DNA of 64,000 bases from Roseivivax sediminis. Lineage in GTDB: Bacteria > Pseudomonadota > Alphaproteobacteria > Rhodobacterales > Rhodobacteraceae. Positions 8,866 to 16,044 of this stretch are shown in pieces. Positions within the stretch are counted from its first letter, which is position 1; every line of letters begins with the position of its first letter. The DNA lies in NCBI RefSeq assembly GCF_900112685.1, contig NZ_FOMS01000014.1, positions 1 to 64,000 of the forward strand, read 5' to 3'. The translations under genes and the position numbers were made by a program. The notes under the pieces were generated by a model that did no database searches, was not told the origin of the DNA, and saw nothing but the letters and a program-made list of their open reading frames with translations.

Positions 8866-9212
8866 CCCCGGAAGTCCAGGTCGCCTTCGCCGGCATCGCT
8901 CTCGCGCTCGCGAGCGTCGCGATGGTCAAGACCATGATCTGGTTTGATAAGCGCGAAGCGCGCCTGCGGAAACTCGAGGCGGATCTGCACGCGCTGCAGG
9001 CGGCCAGGCCGGTCGATAACACGGCGGCCGCCTCCACGCTCGTCGCCGCCTTCGGGATGGGGGTAGCACTTGCCTTGCAGATGAGGGGCGGCGCTGCACC
9101 GAAGGCCTCGGGAGATCGGGGCGGCGCAACCAACCGGCCCGAGGCGCGCAAGGGTACTTCCATCGACGAACATTCCGTGACCGTCACGACTGCCGCGACC
9201 AGCGGCCTGTAG
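8862..9212 (+). CDS. Small single-pass membrane protein (MxPEVQV family)
   Basis: A 116-residue protein beginning MTPEVQVAFAGIALALASVA with one N-terminal transmembrane helix, then a basic amphipathic segment (KREARLRKLEADLHALQA), then a second weakly hydrophobic stretch (~50-70). It is clearly related to the 35-residue product at 12647-12754 (MSPEVQVGLVGIAIPVATLI), which ends shortly after the helix. Function is unknown. ATGA coupling to the preceding gene supports the start. Confidence 0.6.
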   Translation: MTPEVQVAFAGIALALASVAMVKTMIWFDKREARLRKLEADLHALQAARPVDNTAAASTLVAAFGMGVALALQMRGGAAPKASGDRGGATNRPEARKGTSIDEHSVTVTTAATSGL

Positions 9213-9575
9213 CTCGGGATCGGATTATCCATGGCAACCGCGACGGTCATGTCCGACCCTTGCGGTTGCCAGCCCGGACAGCATTCGCGTCCTTTCCCGC
9301 GAGACGTTCGGCCATATTTGTGGCCTGTTAGCGTCGTGCCCCATCCTGCTGTGACGTTGGCTTCACGGATGGTGATTATCCCGCTGACACATCAGCTACC
9401 AGATCTTGTGGTGGCCTGACGGCCGCCTGATCCGGTGCAGAGGATCTCTGGAACTTGTCCGCCGCGTCGAGAGGTGTCTCTGCCGTCAGCACGCTGAGGG
9501 CATCGCCCCGCCTTGCTCCAGCCCGTGGATCGGCCTACCTGTGATCTGGCCAGCTAGCTGGCCAGGAGCCGTGCC
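9213..9575. other. Intergenic stretch, no gene recognised
   Basis: 363 bases with only short unsupported open frames. Just before the antitoxin gene, CCAGCTAGCTGG is a perfect 12-bp palindrome at 9551-9562, inside a probable promoter region. It could be the antitoxin's operator. Confidence 0.45.
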
Positions 9576-9947
9576 ATGATCAATCTTGAGGATGCCAAAA
9601 ACCGCTTCAGCGCGCTTGTCGATGCCGCTCTCGCCGGACGACCTCAGGAGGTGTCGCGGCGGGGTAAGCTGGCCGTGGTGATCCTCGCCGCCGATGAGTA
9701 TCACCGGCTTGTGGCGGGTGCGCGGGCCGAGCGGCCAAGCTTTGCCGAGCATCTGATGAGCTTTCCGGCCGATGAGGGCAGGGGAGAGACACCCCCCGCG
9801 CAGGGGCCGCGCCGCGCGACGTGGCCTTCTGAGGGACGACGCTTTCCCGGGGTCGCGACCCGGCAAGGGTCTGACCGCCAGTGTGTCCGGGATCAGCGCG
9901 CCCGGATCAACAGCTTTCGCCGACCCGCCTTGCGACTAAATACGTGA
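9576..9947 (+). CDS. Phd/YefM-type antitoxin with a frameshifted C-terminus and no toxin
   Basis: The first ~65 residues are a normal Phd/YefM antitoxin: MINLEDAKNRFSALVDAALA, RPQEVSRRGKLAVVILAADE, then FAEHLMSFP. Family members end in PRDVAF or similar. That ending is present in the +1 frame (CGC GAC GTG GCC TTC TGA, stop at 9830-9832), so a frameshift between ~9760 and 9815 has replaced the native tail with unrelated sequence to 9947. No PIN toxin can be recognised downstream. It is probably an inactive or solitary antitoxin left after toxin loss. Confidence 0.65.
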   Translation: MINLEDAKNRFSALVDAALAGRPQEVSRRGKLAVVILAADEYHRLVAGARAERPSFAEHLMSFPADEGRGETPPAQGPRRATWPSEGRRFPGVATRQGSDRQCVRDQRARINSFRRPALRLNT

Positions 9948-9969
9948 TTCCAACAGATCACGGGTTACC

Positions 9970-10139
9970 AACCTGCCAAAACCTGCGCGAACCGGTCGCC
10001 CTGTCAGGTTTGACGCTCCCCAAACCGGTCCGCTGTCAGGTTTCGGTCGTCAGTAAACCGGTCGCCCGATCCTGCGCAGCCCCGGATCTGTCAGGTTTAT
10101 ATGACTCCAAACCTGACAAGAGGACCGGAAAACCTGTCA
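9970..10139. repeat. Cluster of iteron-like repeats
   Basis: CTGTCAGGTTT occurs at 10001-10011, 10033-10043 and 10088-10098. Its reverse complement AAACCTGACA is at 10109-10118, and variants AAAACCTGTCA and AAAACCTGC are at 10129-10139 and ~9978. A second element, AACCGGTC, precedes copies at 9990 and 10023 and recurs at ~10056. The pair AACCGGTC + CTGTCAGGTTT forms a composite unit with a 32-base period. This resembles the initiator-binding iterons of plasmid-type origins or a multi-site operator. Confidence 0.7.
10089..10118. promoter_or_regulatory. 30-bp dyad within the iteron cluster
   Basis: TGTCAGGTTT and AAACCTGACA are exact inverted copies separated by the ten bases atatgactcc. The centre-to-centre distance is about two helical turns, as for a dimeric repressor or initiator site. 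No T-run follows, so a terminator is unlikely. Confidence 0.55.
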
Positions 10140-10369
10140 CCAAAAATTCGGGTATATCCGTGAAGCGAAATCATCACTAGACCCCCGAAAAATCGCGCTA
10201 CAGCACGTCTGAACACCCAGACGCACACCGACACCGAGAGCGCAGAACTCACGGACAGCATCAGGTGACGCTCTACGACGCTCCCAGACATGACCGTAGC
10301 TATGCAGCTAGATAGCCCGACAGCTAGACGCGCAAGAGGGCATGATCGGCAGAGACCAGACGCAGACGA

Positions 10370-10526
10370 GCACCGGAGCGTGAGAGAGCGTGCAGAGGGG
10401 CACCGGAGCGCGTAGAGGGCAGTGCGTGAGAGGATGCTTGCCGGAGAGTGCGCGTGTAGACGAGGGGCACCCGGAGTGCGTGCTTGGTGTAGGGCGTCAG
10501 GTGCGCCCCGGAGTGCGTGCTTGGTG
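10370..10526. repeat. Direct repeats in a gene-free GC-rich stretch
   Basis: CCCGGAGTGCGTGCTTGGTG occurs exactly at 10470-10489 and 10507-10526. The related shorter unit CACCGGAGCG occurs at 10371-10380 and 10401-10410. No coding sequence is convincing here. Confidence 0.6.
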
Positions 10527-10607
10527 CGAGCGTGTCTGGCAGGTGGAGTTGTGCGGCGCCACCTCCACGGATCACCAGACGCCACCGCGGACACCTTGCC
10601 CACTCCG

Positions 10608-10642
10608 CGCGCATCCATGGACACTCACGCGCATCCATGGAC
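10608..10642. repeat. Tandem copies of a CCATGG-containing 15-mer
   Basis: CGCGCATCCATGGAC occurs at 10608-10622 and 10628-10642, a 20-base period. Further CCATGG cores occur around 11154 (in the 12-bp palindrome CACCCATGGGTG, 11151-11162) and twice around 11195-11210. Confidence 0.55.
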
Positions 10643-10982
10643 GCCCCGGAGCCCCGGACACCGTCACAAGCCTCCCGACGCCGCTCGCACCCCTGAAAAG
10701 CCAGTGCTATCGTAAGACATCAGTTCGACGCACGGTCCAGCGTCGTAGCGGCCAGCACGCTCCCGGTGAGCCGAGGCCGCATCTCTCGATTGCTGCGGTG
10801 ATGGGCCTAAGTCCGCTACCTGCCGGAGAGACAGCCAGTCCAGCACCCCGGGCGCGGCGTCTCTCCGGACCCTTTTCCCTCTCAGCAGCAGCAGCACGCG
10901 GCCACGTCGGACCGGAAGAGGTCTTGCCGGAGGTGAGGATGATGGTCCCGGACGAGATCCGAAGTCCGTTCATCGTAAAGAA

Positions 10983-11010
10983 GTAAGAAGTAGTAGGTAA
11001 GAAGTAGTAA
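10983..11010. repeat. Two-copy tandem repeat GTAAGAAGTAGTA
   Basis: The 13-mer occurs exactly at 10983-10995 and 10997-11009, giving a 14-base tandem array in an AT-richer spot flanked by GC-rich sequence. A unit of this length could be a protein-binding array. Confidence 0.6.
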
Positions 11011-11065
11011 GTATTTACGATAGACGGCTCGGTTTATACCTTAGGTTGTATTCTCCGGAACCATA

Positions 11066-11130
11066 CACCTCCGGGGCGACACAGCCTATATTTTCACGTT
11101 TCGTTCTCATTTCCGCCACCTCCGGGGCGA
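11066..11130. repeat. Spaced direct repeat CACCTCCGGGGCGA
   Basis: The 14-mer is present at 11066-11079 and 11117-11130, 51 bases apart, inside the gene-free part of the element (9948-11405). Apart from the repeats listed here I see nothing coding in that 1.4-kb stretch. Confidence 0.5.
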
Positions 11131-11405
11131 GGAATGGACGCTGCCGCCTACACCCATGGGTGCCCAGACACGTCCGCGGATGCGCACGGACACCCATGGT
11201 CGTCCATGGGAAGAGCCCCTGCCGGGTAGGCACGGCGCGGGGCAGGGGCCCACCGCGTGCCCTGTCCGCACCCTGTCCGACGCCGCTCCAGCGCCACCCC
11301 TCGAAAAACGCCCCGTGGAGCGCGCTGACACCTCTCCGGCTATCCCTCCGCCCCGGAGCCCCCAAACGCGCTCCAGCATGCCCCCCCAGAGTCGCTGACA
11401 AGCCA

Positions 11406-11552
11406 TTGCTTGCCTGGCACCCCGTCCGGCTCGACAACGGCGACTGGGTGTGGTTCGAGAAGGTCGAGCGGCGCAGGATCGAAGGCAGTCCGGCCGCGAT
11501 CGGCTGCTCGCCTTATACCTGGCGGCACCGCGGCGTGGGAGAACGGGAATGA
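11406..11552 (+). CDS. Short phage-type hypothetical protein (partial or TTG start)
   Basis: The C-terminal ~45 codons (LAWHPVRLDNGDWVWFEKVE then RRRIEGSPAAIG) look like a small phage/element protein with a conserved aromatic WxPVRLxxGxWVW pattern. No ATG or GTG lies nearby in frame; a TTG at 11406 is the only close start, so the gene may be 5'-truncated. Its stop overlaps the next ATG (ATGA), as in a working operon. Confidence 0.4.
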   Translation: MLAWHPVRLDNGDWVWFEKVERRRIEGSPAAIGCSPYTWRHRGVGERE

Positions 11553-11755
11553 AGCCAGCCGATCCCGCGACGATCTACAACGAGCGGATCAAGTCGAGCG
11601 TGATCCTCTGCAATGCGGTCGCGGTTGGCGTCTCCCTCGTCGCCTTTCGCGAAGCCTTGCAGGGTCTCTACGTGTTCCTGGTCTTCGTTCCGCCCATGCT
11701 TGCCCTGCACGGCCTTGGGCACTATCTTTTAGGCAGATTGAGGAAGGAACCATGA
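11549..11755 (+). CDS. Small two-helix membrane protein (module copy 1)
   Basis: A 68-residue protein with a polar start (NERIKSSVILCNAVAVGVS) and two hydrophobic segments, ending LALHGLGHYLLGRLRKEP. It resembles the product at 12450-12650 (DERIKLFATLNNNVAIGFIG ... GAHGVALYILRYL), so the two are paralogues. It overlaps both neighbours by four bases (ATGA). Function unknown. Confidence 0.6.
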   Translation: MKPADPATIYNERIKSSVILCNAVAVGVSLVAFREALQGLYVFLVFVPPMLALHGLGHYLLGRLRKEP

Positions 11756-11880
11756 GCGACACCTTCATCACGCTGACGATCCTGACCGTGTTCGGCTTCA
11801 CCTATGCCGGCGCGGCTATCGCTTGGGCGCACTGGGAAGGCCGGCGCCTCGACAAGCTGGATCAGTCGAAGAACCGGTGA
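11752..11880 (+). CDS. 42-residue single-pass membrane protein
   Basis: MSDTFITLTILTVFGFTYAG is followed by AAIAWAHWEGRRLDKLDQSK, one transmembrane helix with a short basic cytoplasmic tail. Start and stop overlap their neighbours (ATGA and GTGA), supporting expression. It sits where the MxPEVQV helix protein sits in the second module, and may do the same job. Confidence 0.55.
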   Translation: MSDTFITLTILTVFGFTYAGAAIAWAHWEGRRLDKLDQSKNR

Positions 11881-12076
11881 GCTCCGGCTACCGCGCTCTC
11901 TGGGTCCTCTGCGCCTGCGGCCACCACGATACCGTGCGCTGGCCGATGAACCGCACCACGCGGCACAAGGACATACTGCACGATGCGCCAGGTGCGGTCA
12001 GAAAACCGCCGTCGACATGCGCGTGATCTGGGTGCCGGATGCCGACGCGCTGGAAGGCGCCCGGGTTCCGGACTAG
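11877..12076 (+). pseudogene. Frameshifted zinc-ribbon micro-gene
   Basis: From GTG 11877 one frame gives SSGYRALWVLCACGHHDTVR and later HKDILHDA. A second frame continues from ~11980 with RCARCGQKTAVDMRVIWVPD and then DADALEG to a stop at 12074-12076. Joined, these give two CxC/CxxC knuckles (CACGH ... CARCG), a typical small zinc ribbon, so an indel near 11980 has broken the gene. Its stop (TAG) overlaps the stop of a convergent gene at CTAG. Confidence 0.6.
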
Positions 12077-12144
12077 GGCCGCCCGCGCTTGTCATACCAT
12101 TTGCGGCAGAAACCGAGGAAGGCCATCTCCGGGCTGCGCGGCAC
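12071..12144. repeat. Diverged direct repeat, copy 1 (partner at 12749-12822)
   Basis: About 74 bases, starting GACTAGGGCCGCCCGCGCTT, are closely matched at 12749-12822 (GACTAGGGCCGGCCGCGCTT). The match includes the convergent CTAG stop overlap and the GGGCTGCGCGGC end. Confidence 0.65.
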
Positions 12145-12252
12145 CTCCGTCACCCAGCTCCGCCACTCGGCCTCGATCATCCGAACGTCCCAGCCCGGCG
12201 CGGCCTGCCGCGCCATGGCGTAGACGTCAGAGTCGAGCGGCGGGATGATCAC
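12073..12252 (-). CDS. Short protein resembling the C-terminus of a replication-initiator-like protein
   Basis: 59 codons from GTG 12250-12252. It reads SDVYAMARQAAPGWDVRMIE then AEWRSWVTEVPRSPEMAFLG and FCRKWYDKRGRP. The pattern APGWDV..EAEWRSW...P..AFLGFC is one I associate with the C-terminal part of plasmid/element replication proteins in Rhodobacterales; that is from memory, not a search. Upstream sequence does not continue convincingly in frame, so this is likely a 3' remnant. It ends convergently on the zinc-ribbon gene at CTAG. Confidence 0.4.
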   Translation of the reverse strand: MIIPPLDSDVYAMARQAAPGWDVRMIEAEWRSWVTEVPRSPEMAFLGFCRKWYDKRGRP

Positions 12253-12449
12253 CCGCCCACTCTCGACTGCGGCACCGAGCCGCGCGACTGGAACACCACC
12301 TGCTTGCCATCCTCGGTGGAGCGCCCCCCTGTGCGTGGACAGGATCAGGCGGCATTTTTGACACCTCTGGGAGAACGGGAAGCTGGCGTAGGCTCGACGG
12401 CATCGGTGACAATCCGTTCATCTGGCTCTACCACAACTGAGGACGTGTT

Positions 12450-12650
12450 ATGCGCCCCAAGGTTCGCGACGAGCGCATCAAGCTCTTTGCCACGCTCAAC
12501 AACAACGTCGCCATCGGTTTCATCGGCTTCGCGCTGATCCGGCCGGTGGTATCGGCCGAGCCCGTGCTGTGGGCCTATGTCGCGATCGGGGTTGGCGCGC
12601 ACGGCGTAGCGCTCTACATTCTGAGGTACCTGTCGGAGGACAAAGCATGA
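12450..12650 (+). CDS. Small two-helix membrane protein (module copy 2)
   Basis: A 66-residue paralogue of the 11549 gene: DERIKLFATLNNNVAIGFIG, FALIRPVVSAEP, then WAYVAIGVGAHGVALYILRY. GAGGA sits about 8 bases before the ATG. Just upstream (12370-12441) the frame RLDGIGDNPFIWLYHN ends in a stop and looks like the tail of another lost phage-type gene. Function unknown. Confidence 0.6.
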   Translation: MRPKVRDERIKLFATLNNNVAIGFIGFALIRPVVSAEPVLWAYVAIGVGAHGVALYILRYLSEDKA

Positions 12651-12754
12651 GCCCTGAAGTCCAGGTCGGCCTTGTCGGCATCGCCATCCCGGTCGCCACC
12701 CTGATCGCGGTAAAGCTCATGGTATGGCACGACGAGCGGAGCAAGCGCGACTAG
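12647..12754 (+). CDS. 35-residue single-pass membrane protein (MxPEVQV family)
   Basis: MSPEVQVGLVGIAIPVATLI continues AVKLMVWHDERSKRD: one helix and a short charged tail. It is a short relative of the 8862 gene. ATGA overlap with the preceding gene supports translation, and its TAG overlaps the convergent remnant's stop. Confidence 0.55.
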   Translation: MSPEVQVGLVGIAIPVATLIAVKLMVWHDERSKRD

Positions 12755-12822
12755 GGCCGGCCGCGCTTCTCGAACCACTTCCGGCAGAAGCCCAGGAAGG
12801 TCATTTCCGGGCTGCGCGGCGC
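12749..12822. repeat. Diverged direct repeat, copy 2 (partner at 12071-12144)
   Basis: Second copy of the ~74-base repeat that carries the end of the convergent replication-protein-like gene. Confidence 0.65.
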
Positions 12823-12881
12823 CCCGTCACCGGGGGGCGCCATTCGGTCTCGGACATGTTCAAATCCCGGCCCGGAGTCAT
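12751..12881 (-). pseudogene. Second remnant of the replication-protein-like C-terminus
   Basis: Reading leftward, the end APRSPEMTFLGFCRKWFEKR is nearly the same as that of the 12073 gene. The preceding part only matches if a frameshift near 12825 is allowed (SETEWRPPVTG against EAEWRSWVTE). It is a degraded paralogue. The remaining bases to 13054 hold a short frame (EKGAVKVTGKIDVGGWALIA) that I cannot assign. Confidence 0.5.
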
Positions 12882-13054
12882 CTTGCGCGCAGTGTCGTTT
12901 GGCGCGCCCCCAGAAAATCGAAAAAGGTGCGGTGAAGGTCACGGGGAAGATCGACGTCGGTGGCTGGGCGCTCATCGCCTTGATGAACACCAACGCCTCC
13001 GTCGAAGACTTGGCCTCGTCTCAGGCAAGGACACTATGCGGCCATTAAGAGGTC

Positions 13055-13384
13055 TCATGTAATGGCGGCCGCCGAGGACTGAAGCGCTGGCAGGCAAACG
13101 CGGCGTCCATCGGCCGTGCGCTCGACTGTCAGCGGGACGCCGTAGATCTCGGAAAGGCGCGCGGGCGTCAGGACCTCCACCGCCGGGCCCTCGGCCAACA
13201 TCCGTCCCGCCGACATCGCAAGCACGCGCGCCTGAAGCGCCAGCGCCTGATCTGGGTCATGCGTGGACAGGATCACGCCGCGACCGCTCCCGGTCAGGGA
13301 CGCGATCCGGTCGAGCACCGCGACGGTCCGCGCGGTTGCCGGCGCGGCAAGCAGCGCGAAGGCGACGAGCGTTCGGAAGATCAT
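13055..13384 (-). pseudogene. Chimera: signal peptide fused to the tail of a FecE/BtuD-type ABC ATPase
   Basis: The 109-codon frame starts with a perfect signal peptide (MIFRTLVAFALLAAPATA). It passes directly into the C-terminal third of an iron/cobalamin ABC ATPase: LDRIASLTGSGRGVILSTHD (H-loop region), LAMSAGRMLAEGPAVEVLTP, LSEIYGVPLTVERTADGRRV. Walker A, signature and Walker B are absent. An internal deletion in an operon probably joined the start of one gene (possibly a DUF4198-type periplasmic protein, inferred only from position) to the end of the ATPase, removing the permease between. The ATG follows the ModA-like gene by four bases. Confidence 0.75.
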
Positions 13385-13388
13385 GCCG

Positions 13389-14198
13389 TCATTCCTTCGG
13401 CAGGCTTGGCGCATCGAATCCGTAATCCGCGAGCACGGCCTGTCCGGCAGGCGAGAGGATGTGGAACGCCAGCCGCCAAGCGGCGTCCGGCGCGCCATCG
13501 AGCACCATCAGCCCGTAATCGGCACCCACGGAGAGCGCCCCGGGCACCTGCACGATCTGCAGGTCCGGCACTTCGCGCTGCGCCAGCACGGCGTTGGTGC
13601 AATAGGTCAGGAGCAGGTCCGCGCGGTCGTTCTCCATCACCCAGGCATAGGTGTTGTGGTCCTCCGGCGCAGGCTCGCTGTCCGGCCCGCCGGTCAGCTG
13701 CAACGCCTTCCCTTCAAGCGCCTCCTGCGCGCCTGGGCTCAGGCCTTCGGCCTTTCCGAAGAGCTCCCACGCGTAATCCCCCGACGGATCGGCACCGGGC
13801 GTCGAGGTGCCGAGGCGCGTGTTCTCGGAGAGCATGACGTCCAGAAGGGTCTCGGAGGTGACATCGAGATCCGGCTGCGCGATCCCGCAAAGACGGTTCC
13901 GGGCGAAGAGCGCCACCGGGCCGCCGCGACCTTCCTCTTCCAGGCTGCGCGGATGGGCCATGTTCGCGGACGCAAAGACATGCGCCGCCGCACCGCCTTC
14001 GATCTCCTGCCGCATGAGCCCGGAGGGTCCGAACCTCGTTTCGACGGTCGTGCCTGTGGAGGCCCCGTAGTCGGATGCGACCTGCCCGAGCGCCGTGCGC
14101 AGGCTGCCGGCCGCGATCAGAGACACGGTCTCCTGACCGATCGCAGGACCAGCACTCAGGAGCGCTGCCCCGATGATGGGTATTGTCGATAGTCGCAT
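13389..14198 (-). CDS. ModA-like substrate-binding protein of a metal/oxyanion ABC importer
   Basis: A 269-residue periplasmic protein. It has a signal peptide (MRLSTIPIIGAALLSAGPAIG), then VSLIAAGSLRTALGQVASDY, the ModA-type opening, and FGPSGLMRQEIEGGAAAHVF, matching the family's GxSGxLxxQIxxGAPxDVF. The C-terminal part (VMENDRADLLLTYCTNAVLA) fits the second ligand loop. Substrate could be molybdate or an iron complex: the decayed ATPase next to it is of the iron/cobalamin branch. With permease and ATPase lost, the protein is probably an orphan here. Confidence 0.75.
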   Translation of the reverse strand: MRLSTIPIIGAALLSAGPAIGQETVSLIAAGSLRTALGQVASDYGASTGTTVETRFGPSGLMRQEIEGGAAAHVFASANMAHPRSLEEEGRGGPVALFARNRLCGIAQPDLDVTSETLLDVMLSENTRLGTSTPGADPSGDYAWELFGKAEGLSPGAQEALEGKALQLTGGPDSEPAPEDHNTYAWVMENDRADLLLTYCTNAVLAQREVPDLQIVQVPGALSVGADYGLMVLDGAPDAAWRLAFHILSPAGQAVLADYGFDAPSLPKE

Positions 14199-14470
14199 GT
14201 TGCTCCTCCCCGCATGAACGCTCGCTTCGGTTGGTCGTTGTGTGCCGACATAGTGGCACGGGAATTTTTGCAGTCAAATGCAAGGCTTAATGGGCTGCAA
14301 GCAATTGCGCAGGTGCCGAAAGTCTCACAAAGTTCGATTTATATGTTGAATTATTGGCCTGAGCGCTCAGTGTGTCGAAGATAGGGCAACCCGGCGGTCA
14401 GAAAAATTTGCAGCAAAACGCAGAAGCTTTGAGCTATTTCGACACGAAGTCGGCGATCGCAAGCCGCCTT

Positions 14471-15163
14471 ATGCCCTTCGTGGCAGAGAGGCTGACCCTG
14501 CGGTTCGGCGACCATGCCGTGCTCGACGGCCTCGATCTTCGGCTCGATGGGCCGGGCTGCACCATGCTTTTAGGGCCCAATGGCGCGGGAAAGAGCCTCC
14601 TGCTGAAGACCATGCACGGCCTGATCGAACCAAATGCAGGACATGCGGCCTGGGCCGGTAATGCCGCGGCGGAGGTCACACGTTTTCAATCCCTCGTCTT
14701 CCAGGCTCCGACGCTCCTGCGCCGCTCGGTCGCGGCGAACATCGACTTCGTCCTGAAGGCCCGGGGCTTGAAACGCGCACGCGGGCCGCGCCTGCTCGAC
14801 CATGTCGGCCTCGCGCACAAGGCGGAGCAGCCGGCGCGGCTTCTCTCGGGCGGCGAGGCGCAGAGGCTCGCGCTCGCCCGTGCGCTCGCGATCGATCCCG
14901 AGATCCTGCTGCTCGACGAGCCGACGGCGAGCCTCGATCCTGCGTCCGTCCTTGCCATCGAGCGCATCGTTGGGGACGCGCGGGACCGCGGCGTGCGCAT
15001 CGTCTTCGTCACCCACGATGTCGGGCAGGCCCGCCGCATGGCCGACGATGTCGTGTTCCTGTTTCGCGGTCGGGTGGAGGAGCACCGACCGGCGCAGGAC
15101 TTCTTCCGGGCACCCGCTTCGCAGGCGGCCCGGGACTACCTCGGCGGCAACATCGTTGTCTGA
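14471..15163 (+). CDS. tupC: ABC transporter ATPase, tungstate TupC-like
   Basis: A 230-residue ATPase: Walker A GPNGAGKSLL (~residues 37-46), Q-loop SLVFQAPTLLRRSV, signature LLSGGEAQRLALARAL, Walker B ILLLDEPTASLDPAS and H-loop IVFVTHDVGQARR. The small size and the TupA gene just downstream (25-base gap) point to the tungstate importer. ATG 14471 gives a typical TupC start; an in-frame GTG at 14372 would add 33 residues of non-family sequence. The TupB permease that normally accompanies these genes is missing in this window. Confidence 0.8.
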   Translation: MPFVAERLTLRFGDHAVLDGLDLRLDGPGCTMLLGPNGAGKSLLLKTMHGLIEPNAGHAAWAGNAAAEVTRFQSLVFQAPTLLRRSVAANIDFVLKARGLKRARGPRLLDHVGLAHKAEQPARLLSGGEAQRLALARALAIDPEILLLDEPTASLDPASVLAIERIVGDARDRGVRIVFVTHDVGQARRMADDVVFLFRGRVEEHRPAQDFFRAPASQAARDYLGGNIVV

Positions 15164-15188
15164 ACGTCAAAAACCAGGGGAGAACCAC

Positions 15189-16007
15189 ATGCTCAAACGC
15201 ACCTTCTGCACCTCCATCGCCGCGCTTCTGCTGACGGGGGCCGCATACGCCCAGGACCAGTCGATCATCGTGCAATCCACGACGTCGACCGCCAACTCGG
15301 GCCTCTATGATTATCTCCTGCCGATGTTCGAGCAGGAGAGCGGTATCCAGGTCAACGTCGTCGCGGTTGGCACCGGCCAGTCGATCAACAACGCCGAGAA
15401 CTGCGACGGGGATCTCCTGCTCGTGCATGCCAGGCCCGCCGAGGAGGCCTTCGTCGAAGCGGGTTACGGCACCGAACGGACGGACCTGATGTACAACGAC
15501 TTCGTCATCGTCGGTCCCTCTGAGGACCCGGCGGGTGTAAGCGGCATGAGCGATGCGCAGGACGCCCTGAGCCAGATCGCCGGAAGCGGCGCGACTTTCG
15601 CCTCGCGCGGCGACGACAGCGGCACGCACAAGAAAGAGATGTCGCTCTGGGCCGGCGCCGATGCCGATCCGACCTCGGGCTCCGGAAACTGGTATCGCGA
15701 AACGGGCTCGGGCATGGGTGCGACGCTGAACGCCGGTATCGGCATGGGCGCCTACGTCATGACCGACCGCGCCACCTGGATCAGCTTCGGGAACAAGCAG
15801 GATTACGAGATCCTGGTCGAGGGCGACGAGGATCTCTTCAACCAGTATGGCGTGATCCCGGTCAGCCCCGAGCATTGTCCGAGCGTGAACATCGATGGGG
15901 CGCAGGCGTTCGCCGACTGGTTACTCTCGGCCGAAGGCCAGGAGGCGATAGGCGCCTACGAGGTCGAAGGCCAGCAGCTCTTCTTCCCGAACGCGCCGAA
16001 GAGCTGA
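15189..16007 (+). CDS. tupA: Tungstate ABC transporter substrate-binding protein
   Basis: A 272-residue periplasmic protein. After the signal peptide (MLKRTFCTSIAALLLTGAAYA) comes the TupA oxyanion motif QSTTSTANSGLYDYLLPMFE, then VVAVGTGQSINNAENCDGDL, LLVHARPAEEAFVEAGYG and ASRGDDSGTHKKEMSLW. All are hallmarks of tungstate-specific TupA rather than ModA. GGGGAGA lies 8 bases before the ATG. Without TupB nearby, uptake would need a permease encoded elsewhere. Confidence 0.9.
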   Translation: MLKRTFCTSIAALLLTGAAYAQDQSIIVQSTTSTANSGLYDYLLPMFEQESGIQVNVVAVGTGQSINNAENCDGDLLLVHARPAEEAFVEAGYGTERTDLMYNDFVIVGPSEDPAGVSGMSDAQDALSQIAGSGATFASRGDDSGTHKKEMSLWAGADADPTSGSGNWYRETGSGMGATLNAGIGMGAYVMTDRATWISFGNKQDYEILVEGDEDLFNQYGVIPVSPEHCPSVNIDGAQAFADWLLSAEGQEAIGAYEVEGQQLFFPNAPKS

Positions 16008-16015
16008 CTTCTGCT

Positions 16016-16044
16016 CCGGGTGGCCTGACTGGGCCACCCGGTTT
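16016..16044 (+). terminator. Rho-independent terminator after tupA
   Basis: CCGGGTGGCC-tgactg-GGCCACCCGG is a perfect 10-bp GC-rich stem with a six-base loop followed by TTT, starting 8 bases after the tupA stop. Confidence 0.8.

Noticed and set aside
16016-16044. Possible regulatory RNA element after tupA
   Set aside because: The perfect stem plus TTT right after the stop is fully explained as a terminator.
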